Positions 43,187 to 50,709 of a stretch of DNA of 64,000 bases are shown here, in pieces. Position 1 is the first letter of the stretch; each line of letters opens with the position of its first letter. This DNA is from G965276765 sp965276765 (GTDB lineage: Bacteria > Actinomycetota > Acidimicrobiia > Acidimicrobiales > Palsa-688). Location of the stretch: contig OZ255627.1 of the NCBI GenBank assembly GCA_965276765.1, positions 4,836,001-4,900,000 of the forward strand. Reading direction: 5' to 3'. Made by a program: the position numbers and the translations under genes. The notes under the pieces are model-generated. The model did not search any database. It had not been told where the DNA came from and saw only the letters and a program-made list of their open reading frames with translations.

Positions 43187-43885
43187 CTACCGGGCGGCTG
43201 TGACTCCGGCCCCGGCAGGGGCGTCGGCCGTGACTGTGGCGCCGGCCGTGACTGTGGCGCCGGTACCTGCCCCCATGGCGGCGAGGGCCTTGGATGAGAG
43301 CACCTCGTCGACCAGCCCGTAGGCGACGGCGTCCTCGGCGCCGAGGATGTAGTCGCGTTCGGTGTCGCGGGCGACGCGCTCCACCGTTTGGCCGGTGTGT
43401 CGGGCCAGGATCTCTTCCTGGCGGCCCCGGAGGAAGGCGATCTCGTGGGCCTGGTTCTCGATGTCGATCGACTGGCCCTGGGCGCCGCCGTGGGGCTGAT
43501 GGATCAGCACCCTGGAGTTGGGCAGGGCGAAGCGCTTGCCCGCCGAGCCGCCGGCGAGGAGCACGGCACCGCCCGATGCGGCCATGCCGAGGCAGACCGT
43601 CGACACGTCGGGGCCGATGATCTGCATGGTGTCGTAGACGGCGAAGGTTGATGTCACCGAGCCGCCGGGACTGTTGATGTACAGGCAGATGTCCTTGTCG
43701 GCGTCCTCCGCCTCCAGGTGGAGCAGCTGGGCGCACAGCAGGCTGGCGCTGGCGTCATCGATCTGGGTCGTGAGCATCACGATGCGATCCTTGAGCAGGC
43801 GCGAGTACAGGTCGTAGGCCCGCTCCCCGCGCGGCGACTGCTCGATCACCGTCGGGACGAGATAGCTCTGGGTGGCGGCGTTCAC
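43187..43885 (-). CDS. clpP: ATP-dependent Clp protease proteolytic subunit
   Basis: Serine protease ring subunit of 232 residues. The catalytic triad is Ser104 in GMAASGGAVLLAGG, His129 in VLIHQPHGG and Asp178 in TERDYILGAEDAV. The usual QAASMGA around the Ser is changed to MAASGGA. The C-terminal tail after residue 205 (MGAGTGATVTAGATVTADAP) is low complexity and is encoded by a short tandem repeat. It is a lone clpP; clpX and a second clpP are not adjacent, unlike the usual clpP1P2 pair, so this may be an accessory copy. GAGGAGGAAACC precedes GTG 43885. Confidence 0.93.
   Translation of the reverse strand: MNAATQSYLVPTVIEQSPRGERAYDLYSRLLKDRIVMLTTQIDDASASLLCAQLLHLEAEDADKDICLYINSPGGSVTSTFAVYDTMQIIGPDVSTVCLGMAASGGAVLLAGGSAGKRFALPNSRVLIHQPHGGAQGQSIDIENQAHEIAFLRGRQEEILARHTGQTVERVARDTERDYILGAEDAVAYGLVDEVLSSKALAAMGAGTGATVTAGATVTADAPAGAGVTAAR
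43229..43265. repeat. 18-bp tandem repeat in the clpP 3' end
   Basis: Two copies of GCCGTGACTGTGGCGCCG (the first slightly degenerate at its edge) encode the ATVTAG-type tail of ClpP. The repeat keeps the frame. Confidence 0.7.
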
Positions 43886-43931
43886 GGTTTCCTCCTCGAG
43901 GGTGGAGACGAGCCCGGCTCGTCCCGGTCAT

Positions 43932-43951
43932 GTGCAATCTGGAGGTTGCAC
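43932..43951. promoter_or_regulatory. Palindromic operator 1 of the SRPBCC-ArsR genes
   Basis: GTGCAA-N8-TTGCAC, a perfect 6+6 inverted repeat. It lies upstream of the divergent clpP and SRPBCC genes. A similar site follows exactly 50 bases further on. The likely ligand is the ArsR-type regulator encoded at 44566. Confidence 0.65.
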
Positions 43952-43981
43952 GTGACGAAGACTACCCATAGCTCCTCGACT

Positions 43982-44001
43982 GTGCAACGCTGGGGTTGCT
44001 C
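43982..44001. promoter_or_regulatory. Palindromic operator 2 of the SRPBCC-ArsR genes
   Basis: GTGCAA-N8-TTGCTC, matching operator 1 in 11 of 12 arm positions and containing the same CTGGRGG-like centre. The 50-base offset puts both on one face of the helix. It would overlap the transcription start. Confidence 0.6.
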
Positions 44002-44031
44002 ATCGAACGGGAGCGACCGAAGGAGAACCCG

Positions 44032-44556
44032 ATGCTGCAACGCGACGTGCACCTGCCGGCCGGCACCGACGAGGTGTGGACGGCCATCACCGATCCGGTG
44101 ACGCTCGAGGAGTGGTTCGGGGCGTCGGTCGAGTGGGACCTGCGACCCGGTGGACTCGCCGAGTTTCGTCAGGCCGACGGCGACCGGGAGGGTCGCGTCG
44201 ACGGCGTCGAACCCGGCCGCCACCTGCGCTTCCGCTGGTGGCCCGTCGGCGCACGCGAGGACGTGTCCGAGGTCACCTACGAGCTGCGGCCCGAAGAGGA
44301 CGGCACGCTGCTCACCGTCACCGAACGGCGCGTCGCCGCATCCCCCGCCCCGCCGGCCCCCGATACGGCTGGGGGTGCGGCGGGCGATACGGCCGGCGAT
44401 GCGGCCGGCGTCTCCGAAGGTCCGAGCGCCCGTGCTGCGGATAAGGATCGCGACCTGGTGCCGGTCGGACCGGTGGATCCGGCCGACCGCTGGGGCCCCG
44501 ACGACCAGGCCATGCTCCACATCTGGGCGTCCTGCCGGTCCGTCGCGGTCGGCTGA
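44032..44556 (+). CDS. SRPBCC (AHSA1/START-like) domain protein
   Basis: A 174-residue protein of the SRPBCC superfamily, a hydrophobic-pocket fold. VHLPAGTDEVWTAITDPVTLEEWFGA and EGRVDGVEPGRHLRFRWWP are typical of the AHSA1-like group. A low-complexity Ala/Gly segment (about 105-135) interrupts the domain before the final helix. ATG 44032 is preferred because AAGGAG lies 6 bases before it; the frame is open to TTG 43996. It is followed 9 bases later by an ArsR regulator. SRPBCC-ArsR pairs of this kind are common and of unknown ligand. Confidence 0.85.
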   Translation: MLQRDVHLPAGTDEVWTAITDPVTLEEWFGASVEWDLRPGGLAEFRQADGDREGRVDGVEPGRHLRFRWWPVGAREDVSEVTYELRPEEDGTLLTVTERRVAASPAPPAPDTAGGAAGDTAGDAAGVSEGPSARAADKDRDLVPVGPVDPADRWGPDDQAMLHIWASCRSVAVG

Positions 44557-44565
44557 AGCGCCCAC

Positions 44566-44886
44566 GTGCCGGTCCCCGACCCGGCTGCGGTGTTCGCTGC
44601 CCTCGGCGACCCAACTCGCCGGCGTCTCCTCGAGCGGCTCTCGCATGACGGCCCGCTGAGCGCCACCCAGCTCGCACCCTCCTACCCGATGAGCCGCCAG
44701 GCGCTGGTCAAGCACCTGGCCGCCCTGTCGGCCGCCGGCCTCGTGGACGCCGAACGCAGAGGCCGGGAGGTGCGATACGAGGTCGTGCCCTCCCATCTCG
44801 ACGCGGCGGCGGCGTGGCTCACGGACGTGGGCCGCCAATGGGACGACCGCATCGCCGCCCTGCGGCGCCACCTCGGCGGGACCTGA
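44566..44886 (+). CDS. ArsR-family winged-helix regulator
   Basis: A 106-residue helix-turn-helix repressor. FAALGDPTRRRLLERLSHDGPLSATQLA starts the domain and MSRQALVKHLAALSAAGLV is the recognition helix; VRYEVVPSHLDAAAAWL is the wing. No Cys metal site is present, so it is likely a non-metal ArsR of the SRPBCC-linked kind. It starts at GTG 44566, 9 bases after the SRPBCC stop, and probably controls the pair through the two GTGCAA-N8-TTGCAC sites upstream. Confidence 0.9.
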   Translation: MPVPDPAAVFAALGDPTRRRLLERLSHDGPLSATQLAPSYPMSRQALVKHLAALSAAGLVDAERRGREVRYEVVPSHLDAAAAWLTDVGRQWDDRIAALRRHLGGT

Positions 44887-44939
44887 GCACCCGCCCTGGG
44901 ACGCGACGGCCGGCGAGGGCTGCCGGTACGCTCCCCCTC

Positions 44940-45638
44940 GTGATCGACGCGGTGCTCCTCGACGTCGGCGGCGTGTTCGTCATGCCCGCCCACGACCTGA
45001 TCCTCTCCGTCGCCGGCGCCCACGGCGGTGGCACCATCTCGGACGGGCCTCTCGACCTGGCCCACTACCGAGGCATCGCCGCCGGCGAGGCCGCAACGGG
45101 CGAGTTCGGCTGGGACGACTACCGGCGGGCGCTGCTGCGCTCGGCCGGCGTCCCCGATGCCGACCTCCCCGCCGCCGCGGCCGAGCTGGGCCGGGCCATG
45201 ACCGACCCGGCCGTCAACGTATGGAACCAGCAGCTCGTCGGTGCCGCCGACGGCTTGCGACGCCTGGCCGAAACCGGGGTCCCGATGGCGATCGTCTCCA
45301 ACGCCGACGGGACCATCGAGCGCCTGCTCGCCGGGCTGGCGCTCTGCCAGGTCGGCGCCGGCCCCGGCGCCGACATGACCGCCATCGTCGACTCGACCGT
45401 GGCGGGAGTCGAGAAGCCCGACCCCGCCATCTTCGCCATCGCCCTGGCCGCGCTCGGGACGGCGCCGGCGGGCACCGTCCACGTCGGCGACACGCTCCAC
45501 GCCGACGTCGTGGGCGCGGTCGCAGCCGGCGTCAGGCCGTTGCACCTCGATCCCCTCGGCTGGTGCGGCGACCGGTCCCACGAACACGTGGTGGACGTGG
45601 GCGGCGTCGCCGACCTCGTCACCGCCGAACGGGCCTGA
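44940..45638 (+). CDS. HAD-superfamily hydrolase
   Basis: Haloacid-dehalogenase-fold phosphatase of 232 residues, subfamily IA. Motif I DVGGVFV has the nucleophile Asp (second acidic position replaced by Gly, as in many DxGG members), motif II VSNADG, motif III Lys in VEKPDPAIF, and motif IV VGDTLHADVVGA. Substrate unknown. Start GTG 44940 is 7 bases after TACGCT (44927-44932), so the message is likely leaderless. The frame is open far upstream, but that part overlaps the ArsR gene. Confidence 0.87.
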   Translation: MIDAVLLDVGGVFVMPAHDLILSVAGAHGGGTISDGPLDLAHYRGIAAGEAATGEFGWDDYRRALLRSAGVPDADLPAAAAELGRAMTDPAVNVWNQQLVGAADGLRRLAETGVPMAIVSNADGTIERLLAGLALCQVGAGPGADMTAIVDSTVAGVEKPDPAIFAIALAALGTAPAGTVHVGDTLHADVVGAVAAGVRPLHLDPLGWCGDRSHEHVVDVGGVADLVTAERA

Positions 45639-45694
45639 CCCGGGCGGGCGCCGTACGTCGCGCGCGCGCGGTTCCTGCCGGCGGCCGCGCGTGG

Positions 45695-45734
45695 GCGCGC
45701 GATCACGGGTGGACGGTGACCCACGATCGCGCGC
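45695..45734. terminator. Long GC-rich hairpin between convergent genes
   Basis: GCGCGCGATCACGGGT (45695-45710) pairs with ACCCACGATCGCGCGC (45719-45734), 14 of 16 positions, around an 8-base loop. It lies between the HAD and fumC stop codons. The surrounding 45661-45769 stretch has several runs of alternating CG. Confidence 0.55.
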
Positions 45735-45767
45735 GCGTCCGCCCGGGGCGTCCCACAATCGCGCGCG

Positions 45768-47150
45768 CTACTTGACGATGCCGCCCTTGGTCATGGCCGC
45801 CACGTCGAGGGCCCGATCGACCTCCTCGGCGGAGAGCAGGCCGCGCTCGAGCACGACCGTGCGCAGGTCCTTGCCCTCGGCGAGTGACGCCTTGATGACC
45901 TTGGCCGCCTCCTCGTAGCCGATGTACGGGTTGAGCGACGTGCCGATCGAGGGCGAGGAGAGGGCGTAGTTCATGCAGCGCTCCTCGTCGGCCTCGATGC
46001 CGGCGACGCAGCGCTCGGCGAAGACCCGGCTCACGGCGGCCAGGATCCGTATGGACTCGAGGAGGTTCCTTGCGATGACCGGGAGCATCACGTTGAGCTC
46101 GAGGTTGCCGGCCGCGCCCCCGAAGGCGACGGCGGCGTCGTTGCCGATCACCTGGGCGACCACCTGCGAGACGGCCTCCGGCAGCACCGGGTTCACCTTG
46201 CCCGGCATGATCGACGAGCCGGGCTGCAGGTCGGGGATCCTGATCTCGGCCAGGCCCGTCCGCGGGCCGCTGCCCATCCAGCGCAGGTCCGTGGCGCACT
46301 TGTAGAGCGACACGGCGATCGTGCGCAGCACCCCTGACGCCTCGACCAAGGCGTCGCGAGCCCCCTGGGCCTCGAAGTGGTCCCTCGCCTCGGTCAGCGG
46401 CAGGTCGAGATCGGTCGCCAGCCGGGCGATGACGCCGCGGGCGAAGCCTCGCGGGGCGTTGATGCCCGTCCCGACGGCGGTCCCGCCGAGTGGGAGCTCG
46501 CCGATCCGGGGCAGGGCCGCCTCCAGCCGCTCGATGCCGTGCTCGACGGCGGCGGCGTATCCGCCGAACTCCTGACCGAGGGTGACGGGCGTGGCATCCA
46601 TGAGGTGGGTCCTCCCCGCCTTGACGACCGACTTGAGCTCCCTGCTCTTCTTGCGCAGCGCCTTGCTCAGCTTCGTCAACGCCGGGATCAGGTCACCCCT
46701 GATCTGGGTGGCGGCGGCGACGTGGATGGCCGATGGGAACGTGTCGTTGGATGACTGCGAGGCGTTCACGTCGTCGTTGGGGTGAACGGCGGCCCCCAAC
46801 TTCTCCGACGCGAGGGTGGCGAGCACCTCGTTCATGTTCATGTTGGTCGATGTGCCGGAGCCGGTCTGGAAGACATCGATGGGAAATTCCTCGTCCCAAC
46901 GGCCGACGGCCACGTCGCCGGCGACGGCCGCGATGGCGGCTGCGACCTTCTTGTCGACCGTCTTGAGGCGAGCGTTCTCCAAGGCCGCGGCCCCCTTGAT
47001 GGCGGCGAGAGCCGCGATGAGCGACCGCTCGATCGTCATCCCCGAGATCGGGAAGTTGTCCACGGCCCGCTGCGTCTGGGCCTGCCACTTGGCCGCGGTG
47101 GGGACACGGACCTCCCCCATGGAGTCGTGCTCGATTCGGTACTCGGTCAT
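45768..47150 (-). CDS. fumC: Fumarate hydratase, class II
   Basis: TCA-cycle enzyme for fumarate to L-malate, 460 residues. GSGTSTNMNMNEV, NDDVNASQSSNDTFPSA, the GRTHLMDATPVTLGQEF block with its His, and the signature GSSIMPGKVNPV (catalytic Ser loop) are intact. ATG 47150 follows TACCGT (47163 to 47158) by 7 bases, pointing to a leaderless message. It is convergent with the HAD gene, and divergent from the LLM oxidoreductase. Confidence 0.96.
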   Translation of the reverse strand: MTEYRIEHDSMGEVRVPTAAKWQAQTQRAVDNFPISGMTIERSLIAALAAIKGAAALENARLKTVDKKVAAAIAAVAGDVAVGRWDEEFPIDVFQTGSGTSTNMNMNEVLATLASEKLGAAVHPNDDVNASQSSNDTFPSAIHVAAATQIRGDLIPALTKLSKALRKKSRELKSVVKAGRTHLMDATPVTLGQEFGGYAAAVEHGIERLEAALPRIGELPLGGTAVGTGINAPRGFARGVIARLATDLDLPLTEARDHFEAQGARDALVEASGVLRTIAVSLYKCATDLRWMGSGPRTGLAEIRIPDLQPGSSIMPGKVNPVLPEAVSQVVAQVIGNDAAVAFGGAAGNLELNVMLPVIARNLLESIRILAAVSRVFAERCVAGIEADEERCMNYALSSPSIGTSLNPYIGYEEAAKVIKASLAEGKDLRTVVLERGLLSAEEVDRALDVAAMTKGGIVK

Positions 47151-47280
47151 GACCCGGACGGTACATCGCCCGACCGCAGACGCCCAGTTCGGGCCCCGCC
47201 GACTCTCGCTCGCGACGGCCGCTCTTTCCCCGTAGCCTCTCCTCTCCGACCTCGGGGCGGCGGGGCCGTAGGCTCACGAC

Positions 47281-48207
47281 ATGAGGATCGGAATCCATGT
47301 CGGCGTCACCGGGCGGGGCGACAACGCCATCGACGAACTGACGGCGGCGGCCAGGGAAGCGGCCAAGCGGGGACTCGCCTTCTGGATGCCGCAGATGTCC
47401 GACGTCGACACGCTCACCGCCCTCGCCGTCGTCGGTCGTGAGGTGCCTGGCACCCCCCTCGGTACTGCGGTCGTGCCCACCTACCCCCGCCACCCGATGA
47501 TGCTCGCCAGCCAGGCGCTGACGGTGCAGGCCGCCACAGGGAACCGGCTGACGCTCGGCATCGGGCTCTCTCACCGGATCGTGATCGAGAAGGCCTTCGG
47601 GCTCTCCTACGACAAGCCGATTCGCCACCTGCGCGAGTATCTCGAGGTGCTCATGCCCATCTTGCGGACCGGAAGGGTCGACTACAAAGGCGAGGAGTAC
47701 CAGGTCTCCTCGCTCGGAGACATCCGGGTGGCCGGGGCCGAGACGCCGACCGTCCTCGTCGCCGCCCTCGGATCGCAGATGCTCAACCTGACGGGGCGCC
47801 TGGCCGACGGCACGGCGCTCTGGATGGTCGGTCCGCACACGATCGAAACCCATATCGTGCCGACCATCACCGCCGCCGCCAGCGCCGCGGGCCGGCCGGC
47901 GCCGAGGGTCGCCGTCGGACTGCCGGTCTCTGTGACCGCCGACGTCGAAGCGGCGCGCGGGTGGGCGGCGAGGGCCTTCGGGTTCTACAACGAGCTGCCC
48001 TCCTACCGGGCCATGCTCGACAAGGAAGAGGCCAAGGGGCCGGCCGACGTCGCCATCGTCGGCGACGAGGACACCGTCGCAGCCGCCATCCGCCATCTTG
48101 GCGACATCGGTGCCACCGACCTGGCTCTGCCGGTGTTCGGATCGTCGGAGGAACGCACGAGAACCCTCGATCTGCTGGGCGAGCTGGCTCGATCGGAGGC
48201 GAAGTGA
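47281..48207 (+). CDS. LLM-class F420-dependent oxidoreductase
   Basis: Luciferase-like TIM-barrel oxidoreductase of 308 residues. MRIGIHVGVTGRGDNAID, FWMPQMSDVDTLTAL, LGTAVVPTYPRHPMMLASQAL and LTLGIGLSHRIVIEKAFG match the TIGR03564-like F420 family of actinobacteria. Substrate unknown. ATG 47281 follows TAGGCT (47269-47274) by 6 bases. Its stop TGA shares one base with the start of the next gene (TGATG), so the two are cotranslated. Confidence 0.9.
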   Translation: MRIGIHVGVTGRGDNAIDELTAAAREAAKRGLAFWMPQMSDVDTLTALAVVGREVPGTPLGTAVVPTYPRHPMMLASQALTVQAATGNRLTLGIGLSHRIVIEKAFGLSYDKPIRHLREYLEVLMPILRTGRVDYKGEEYQVSSLGDIRVAGAETPTVLVAALGSQMLNLTGRLADGTALWMVGPHTIETHIVPTITAAASAAGRPAPRVAVGLPVSVTADVEAARGWAARAFGFYNELPSYRAMLDKEEAKGPADVAIVGDEDTVAAAIRHLGDIGATDLALPVFGSSEERTRTLDLLGELARSEAK

Positions 48208-49151
48208 TGCGCGCCGCAACCGTCGTGGATGGTGCCATCCTCGTCAGGGACCACCCCGATCCCGAGCCTGGCGTCGGCCAGATCAGGGTGAAGATCAAGG
48301 CGGCCGGCCTCAACGGGGCCGACCTCCTGCAGAAGCGAGGCGGCTACCCGGCGCCGGCCGGCGCCCCGGCCGACATCCCCGGCCTCGAGCTGGCCGGCGA
48401 GGTCGATGCCGTCGGCCCCGGAGCGAGCCGGTTCTCGATCGGCGACCGGGTGATGGCGGTCGTCGGAGGTGGCGGCCAGGCCGAGCTGGCCGTCCTCCAC
48501 GAACGCGAGGCCATGCCGGTGCCCGACGGCATCGACTGGGCCGCCGCCGGCGGGTTCCCCGAGGTGTTCACAACCGCCCACGACGCCGTGTTCACCCAGG
48601 CCGGTCTGCTGTCCGGAGAACGCCTCCTCGTCCACGGCGCGGCGGGCGGTGTCGGCACGGCCGCAGTGCAGCTCGGAACGATCGCCGGCGCCGAGGTCAC
48701 GGCCACGGTGCGCGCCCCGGATCGCCGTGACCAGGTCGCCGGCCTCGGTGCCATCGTCATCGACCCGGCCGACGCCGGCGACCACGGCCCCTACGACGTG
48801 ATCCTCGAGCTGGTCGGCGCACCCAACATGGCCGGCAACCTGACCTCGCTCGCTCCCGGCGGCCGGATCGCCGTCATCGGGACGGGAGGTGGCGCCAAGG
48901 CCGAGATCAACCTCGGCGCTCTCATGGGAAAGCGAGGCCGGATCCACGGCTCGACCCTCCGGGCCAGGCCGATGGAACAGAAGGCCGAGGTAGCCAGGCG
49001 CATGGAGCGGCAGGTGCTCCCCCATCTCGCCACAGGGCGCATCACGGTCCCGATCCACGCCACCTTCCCGCTGGCCGATGTGGCCGCGGCCTACGACCAC
49101 TTCGAGGCCGGCGCCAAGTTTGGCAAGATCGTCGTCACGACCGGCGACTGA
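48207..49151 (+). CDS. NADPH:quinone oxidoreductase-like MDR protein
   Basis: Zinc-free medium-chain dehydrogenase/reductase of 314 residues. GLNGADLLQKRGGYP and PGLELAGEVDAVGPG are typical of the quinone oxidoreductase group, then AAGGFPEVFTTAHDAV and the NADPH site LLVHGAAGGVGTAAVQLG. Closest by eye to the PIG3/QOR branch. GGAGGC precedes ATG 48207, which overlaps the LLM stop by one base. The pairing suggests the F420 enzyme and this protein act in one pathway, which is inference. Confidence 0.88.
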   Translation: MRAATVVDGAILVRDHPDPEPGVGQIRVKIKAAGLNGADLLQKRGGYPAPAGAPADIPGLELAGEVDAVGPGASRFSIGDRVMAVVGGGGQAELAVLHEREAMPVPDGIDWAAAGGFPEVFTTAHDAVFTQAGLLSGERLLVHGAAGGVGTAAVQLGTIAGAEVTATVRAPDRRDQVAGLGAIVIDPADAGDHGPYDVILELVGAPNMAGNLTSLAPGGRIAVIGTGGGAKAEINLGALMGKRGRIHGSTLRARPMEQKAEVARRMERQVLPHLATGRITVPIHATFPLADVAAAYDHFEAGAKFGKIVVTTGD

Positions 49152-49188
49152 TCAGCGAAGCGCTCGTCACGTGGTCACCCGGACTCGT

Positions 49189-49204
49189 GAGCACTCGGGT
49201 GCTC
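49189..49204. repeat. Small perfect hairpin before the LigD-Pol gene
   Basis: GAGCAC-TCGG-GTGCTC, a 6-bp stem with a 4-base loop, 38 bases past the quinone oxidoreductase stop and 10 before GTG 49215. It may be a weak terminator or mask the next start. Confidence 0.4.
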
Positions 49205-49214
49205 GGGCGGCGAC

Positions 49215-50246
49215 GTGACCGCCGATCGTAGGAGCGTCGAGGCCGCCGGGCGGACGGTGGAGATCAGCCATCCGGAGAAGGTGTTCTTCGCCGAGCGGGG
49301 TGAAACCAAGCTCGACCTCGTCGACTATTACCTCTCGGTCGAGGGCCCGCTCATGGCCGAGATGCGGGACAGGCCCGTCATGATGCAGCGCTATCCGGAG
49401 GGCGCGTCCGGGTCATCGTTCTTCCAGAAGCGCGTGCCGGCCTCCCGGCCGCCGTGGGTGCAGACGACGACCGTGTCGACGCCGAACGGCACGACGTCGG
49501 AGGCGCTGGTGGCGGCCGACGTGGCCCACCTCATCTGGGCCGTCAACCTCGGCTGCCTGGGGTTTCACGTGTGGCCGACGACCGCTTCGGATCCCGAGCA
49601 CGCCGACGAGCTGCGCATCGACCTCGATCCGACCCCCGGCGTCACGTTTGCGATGGTTCGCGAGGCGGCGGGCGAGGTGCGCACGCTGCTCGACTCGCTC
49701 GGGGTGATGGGCCGGGCCAAGACGACGGGCAAGAGCGGCATCCACGTCTACGTGCACCTCGAGGCCCGATGGACGTCCTACGAGGTGCGGGCGGCCGCCG
49801 TGGCCGTCGCTCGCGAGCTCGAGCGGCGCCGGCCCGACCTCTGCACGGCGGCGTGGTGGAAGGAGGAGCGGGGCCGGAGGGTCTTCGTCGACTTCAACCA
49901 GAACGCCCCGCACAAGACGGTGTTCGGAGCGTGGTCGGTGCGAGGAAGGGTCGGCGGCCAGGTGTCCACGCCCTTCGAGTGGGACGAGCTCGAGACCATC
50001 GACCCCGACGCCTGCACCCTCTCCACCGTGCCGACCCGGGTTCGCGAAGGCGGCGACCCGTGGGCCGAGCTCCACGAGCACCCGCAGTCGCTCGAGCCGC
50101 TCCTCGAGCGCGTCGAGGCCGACAAGGCCGCCGGTCTCACCGACGCCCCGTGGCCACCCGTGTACCCGAAGATGCCGGGCGAACCGTCGCGCGTGGCTCC
50201 CAGCCGGGCTCGCAAGCCCGACGGCGGGTCAGGGCCGTCGGGATAG
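49215..50246 (+). CDS. Stand-alone LigD-type polymerase (AEP primase-polymerase) domain
   Basis: Archaeo-eukaryotic-primase-type polymerase of 343 residues, the Pol domain of LigD used in bacterial non-homologous end joining. ISHPEKVFF, MMQRYPEGASGSSFFQKRVP, HVWPTTASDPEHADELRIDLDP (catalytic Asp pair in DLD), KTTGKSGIHVYV and FVDFNQNAPHKTV are characteristic. No ligase or nuclease domain is attached, and no ku gene is adjacent, so NHEJ functions are split or it acts elsewhere. The tail is low complexity. GTG start at 49215; no strong ribosome-binding site. Confidence 0.92.
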   Translation: MTADRRSVEAAGRTVEISHPEKVFFAERGETKLDLVDYYLSVEGPLMAEMRDRPVMMQRYPEGASGSSFFQKRVPASRPPWVQTTTVSTPNGTTSEALVAADVAHLIWAVNLGCLGFHVWPTTASDPEHADELRIDLDPTPGVTFAMVREAAGEVRTLLDSLGVMGRAKTTGKSGIHVYVHLEARWTSYEVRAAAVAVARELERRRPDLCTAAWWKEERGRRVFVDFNQNAPHKTVFGAWSVRGRVGGQVSTPFEWDELETIDPDACTLSTVPTRVREGGDPWAELHEHPQSLEPLLERVEADKAAGLTDAPWPPVYPKMPGEPSRVAPSRARKPDGGSGPSG

Positions 50247-50256
50247 GCTTCGAGGC

Positions 50257-50676
50257 GTGAGCGACGTCAACGACTGGAACCGGCAGATCATCGAGGAGTT
50301 CAGGACCAACGCCGGCCGGGTCGGCGGTCCTTTCGAGGGCCAGCCCGTGATCCTCGTTCACCATCGGGGCCGCAAGAGCGGCGTGGAGCGGGTCAATCCG
50401 GTCGTGTACCAGCCGGTGGACGGTGGGTACGCGGTGTTCGGATCGAAGGCCGGCGCCCCCGACCATCCGGACTGGTACCGCAACCTCCTGGCCCACCCCG
50501 ACACGACCGTCGAGGTCGGCACCGAGACGATCCCCGTCGTCGCCCGCGAAACGACCGGCGAGGAGCGCGACCGCATCTGGACCCGCCAGAAGGACCAGAA
50601 CCCCGGCTTCGCCGACTACGAGGTCAAGGCCGCCCCGCGCACCATCCCCGTGGTCGTCCTCGAGCCGGTCGGCTAG
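50257..50676 (+). CDS. Deazaflavin (F420)-dependent nitroreductase, Ddn family
   Basis: A 139-residue split-barrel protein of the Rv3547/Ddn family. GGPFEGQPVILVHHRGRKSGVERVNPV, YAVFGSKAGAPDHPDWYRNLLAHP and the EVGTETIPVVARE strand are hallmarks of F420H2-dependent quinone/nitro-reducing members. Physiologically these are thought to reduce quinones. Start GTG 50257 is 7 bases after TAGGCT (50244-50249), a leaderless signature even though it follows the LigD-Pol gene by only 10 bases. Confidence 0.9.
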   Translation: MSDVNDWNRQIIEEFRTNAGRVGGPFEGQPVILVHHRGRKSGVERVNPVVYQPVDGGYAVFGSKAGAPDHPDWYRNLLAHPDTTVEVGTETIPVVARETTGEERDRIWTRQKDQNPGFADYEVKAAPRTIPVVVLEPVG

Positions 50677-50709
50677 GGCTGGGGCCGCACGCCGCGCCCC
50701 GCCGCCGGC

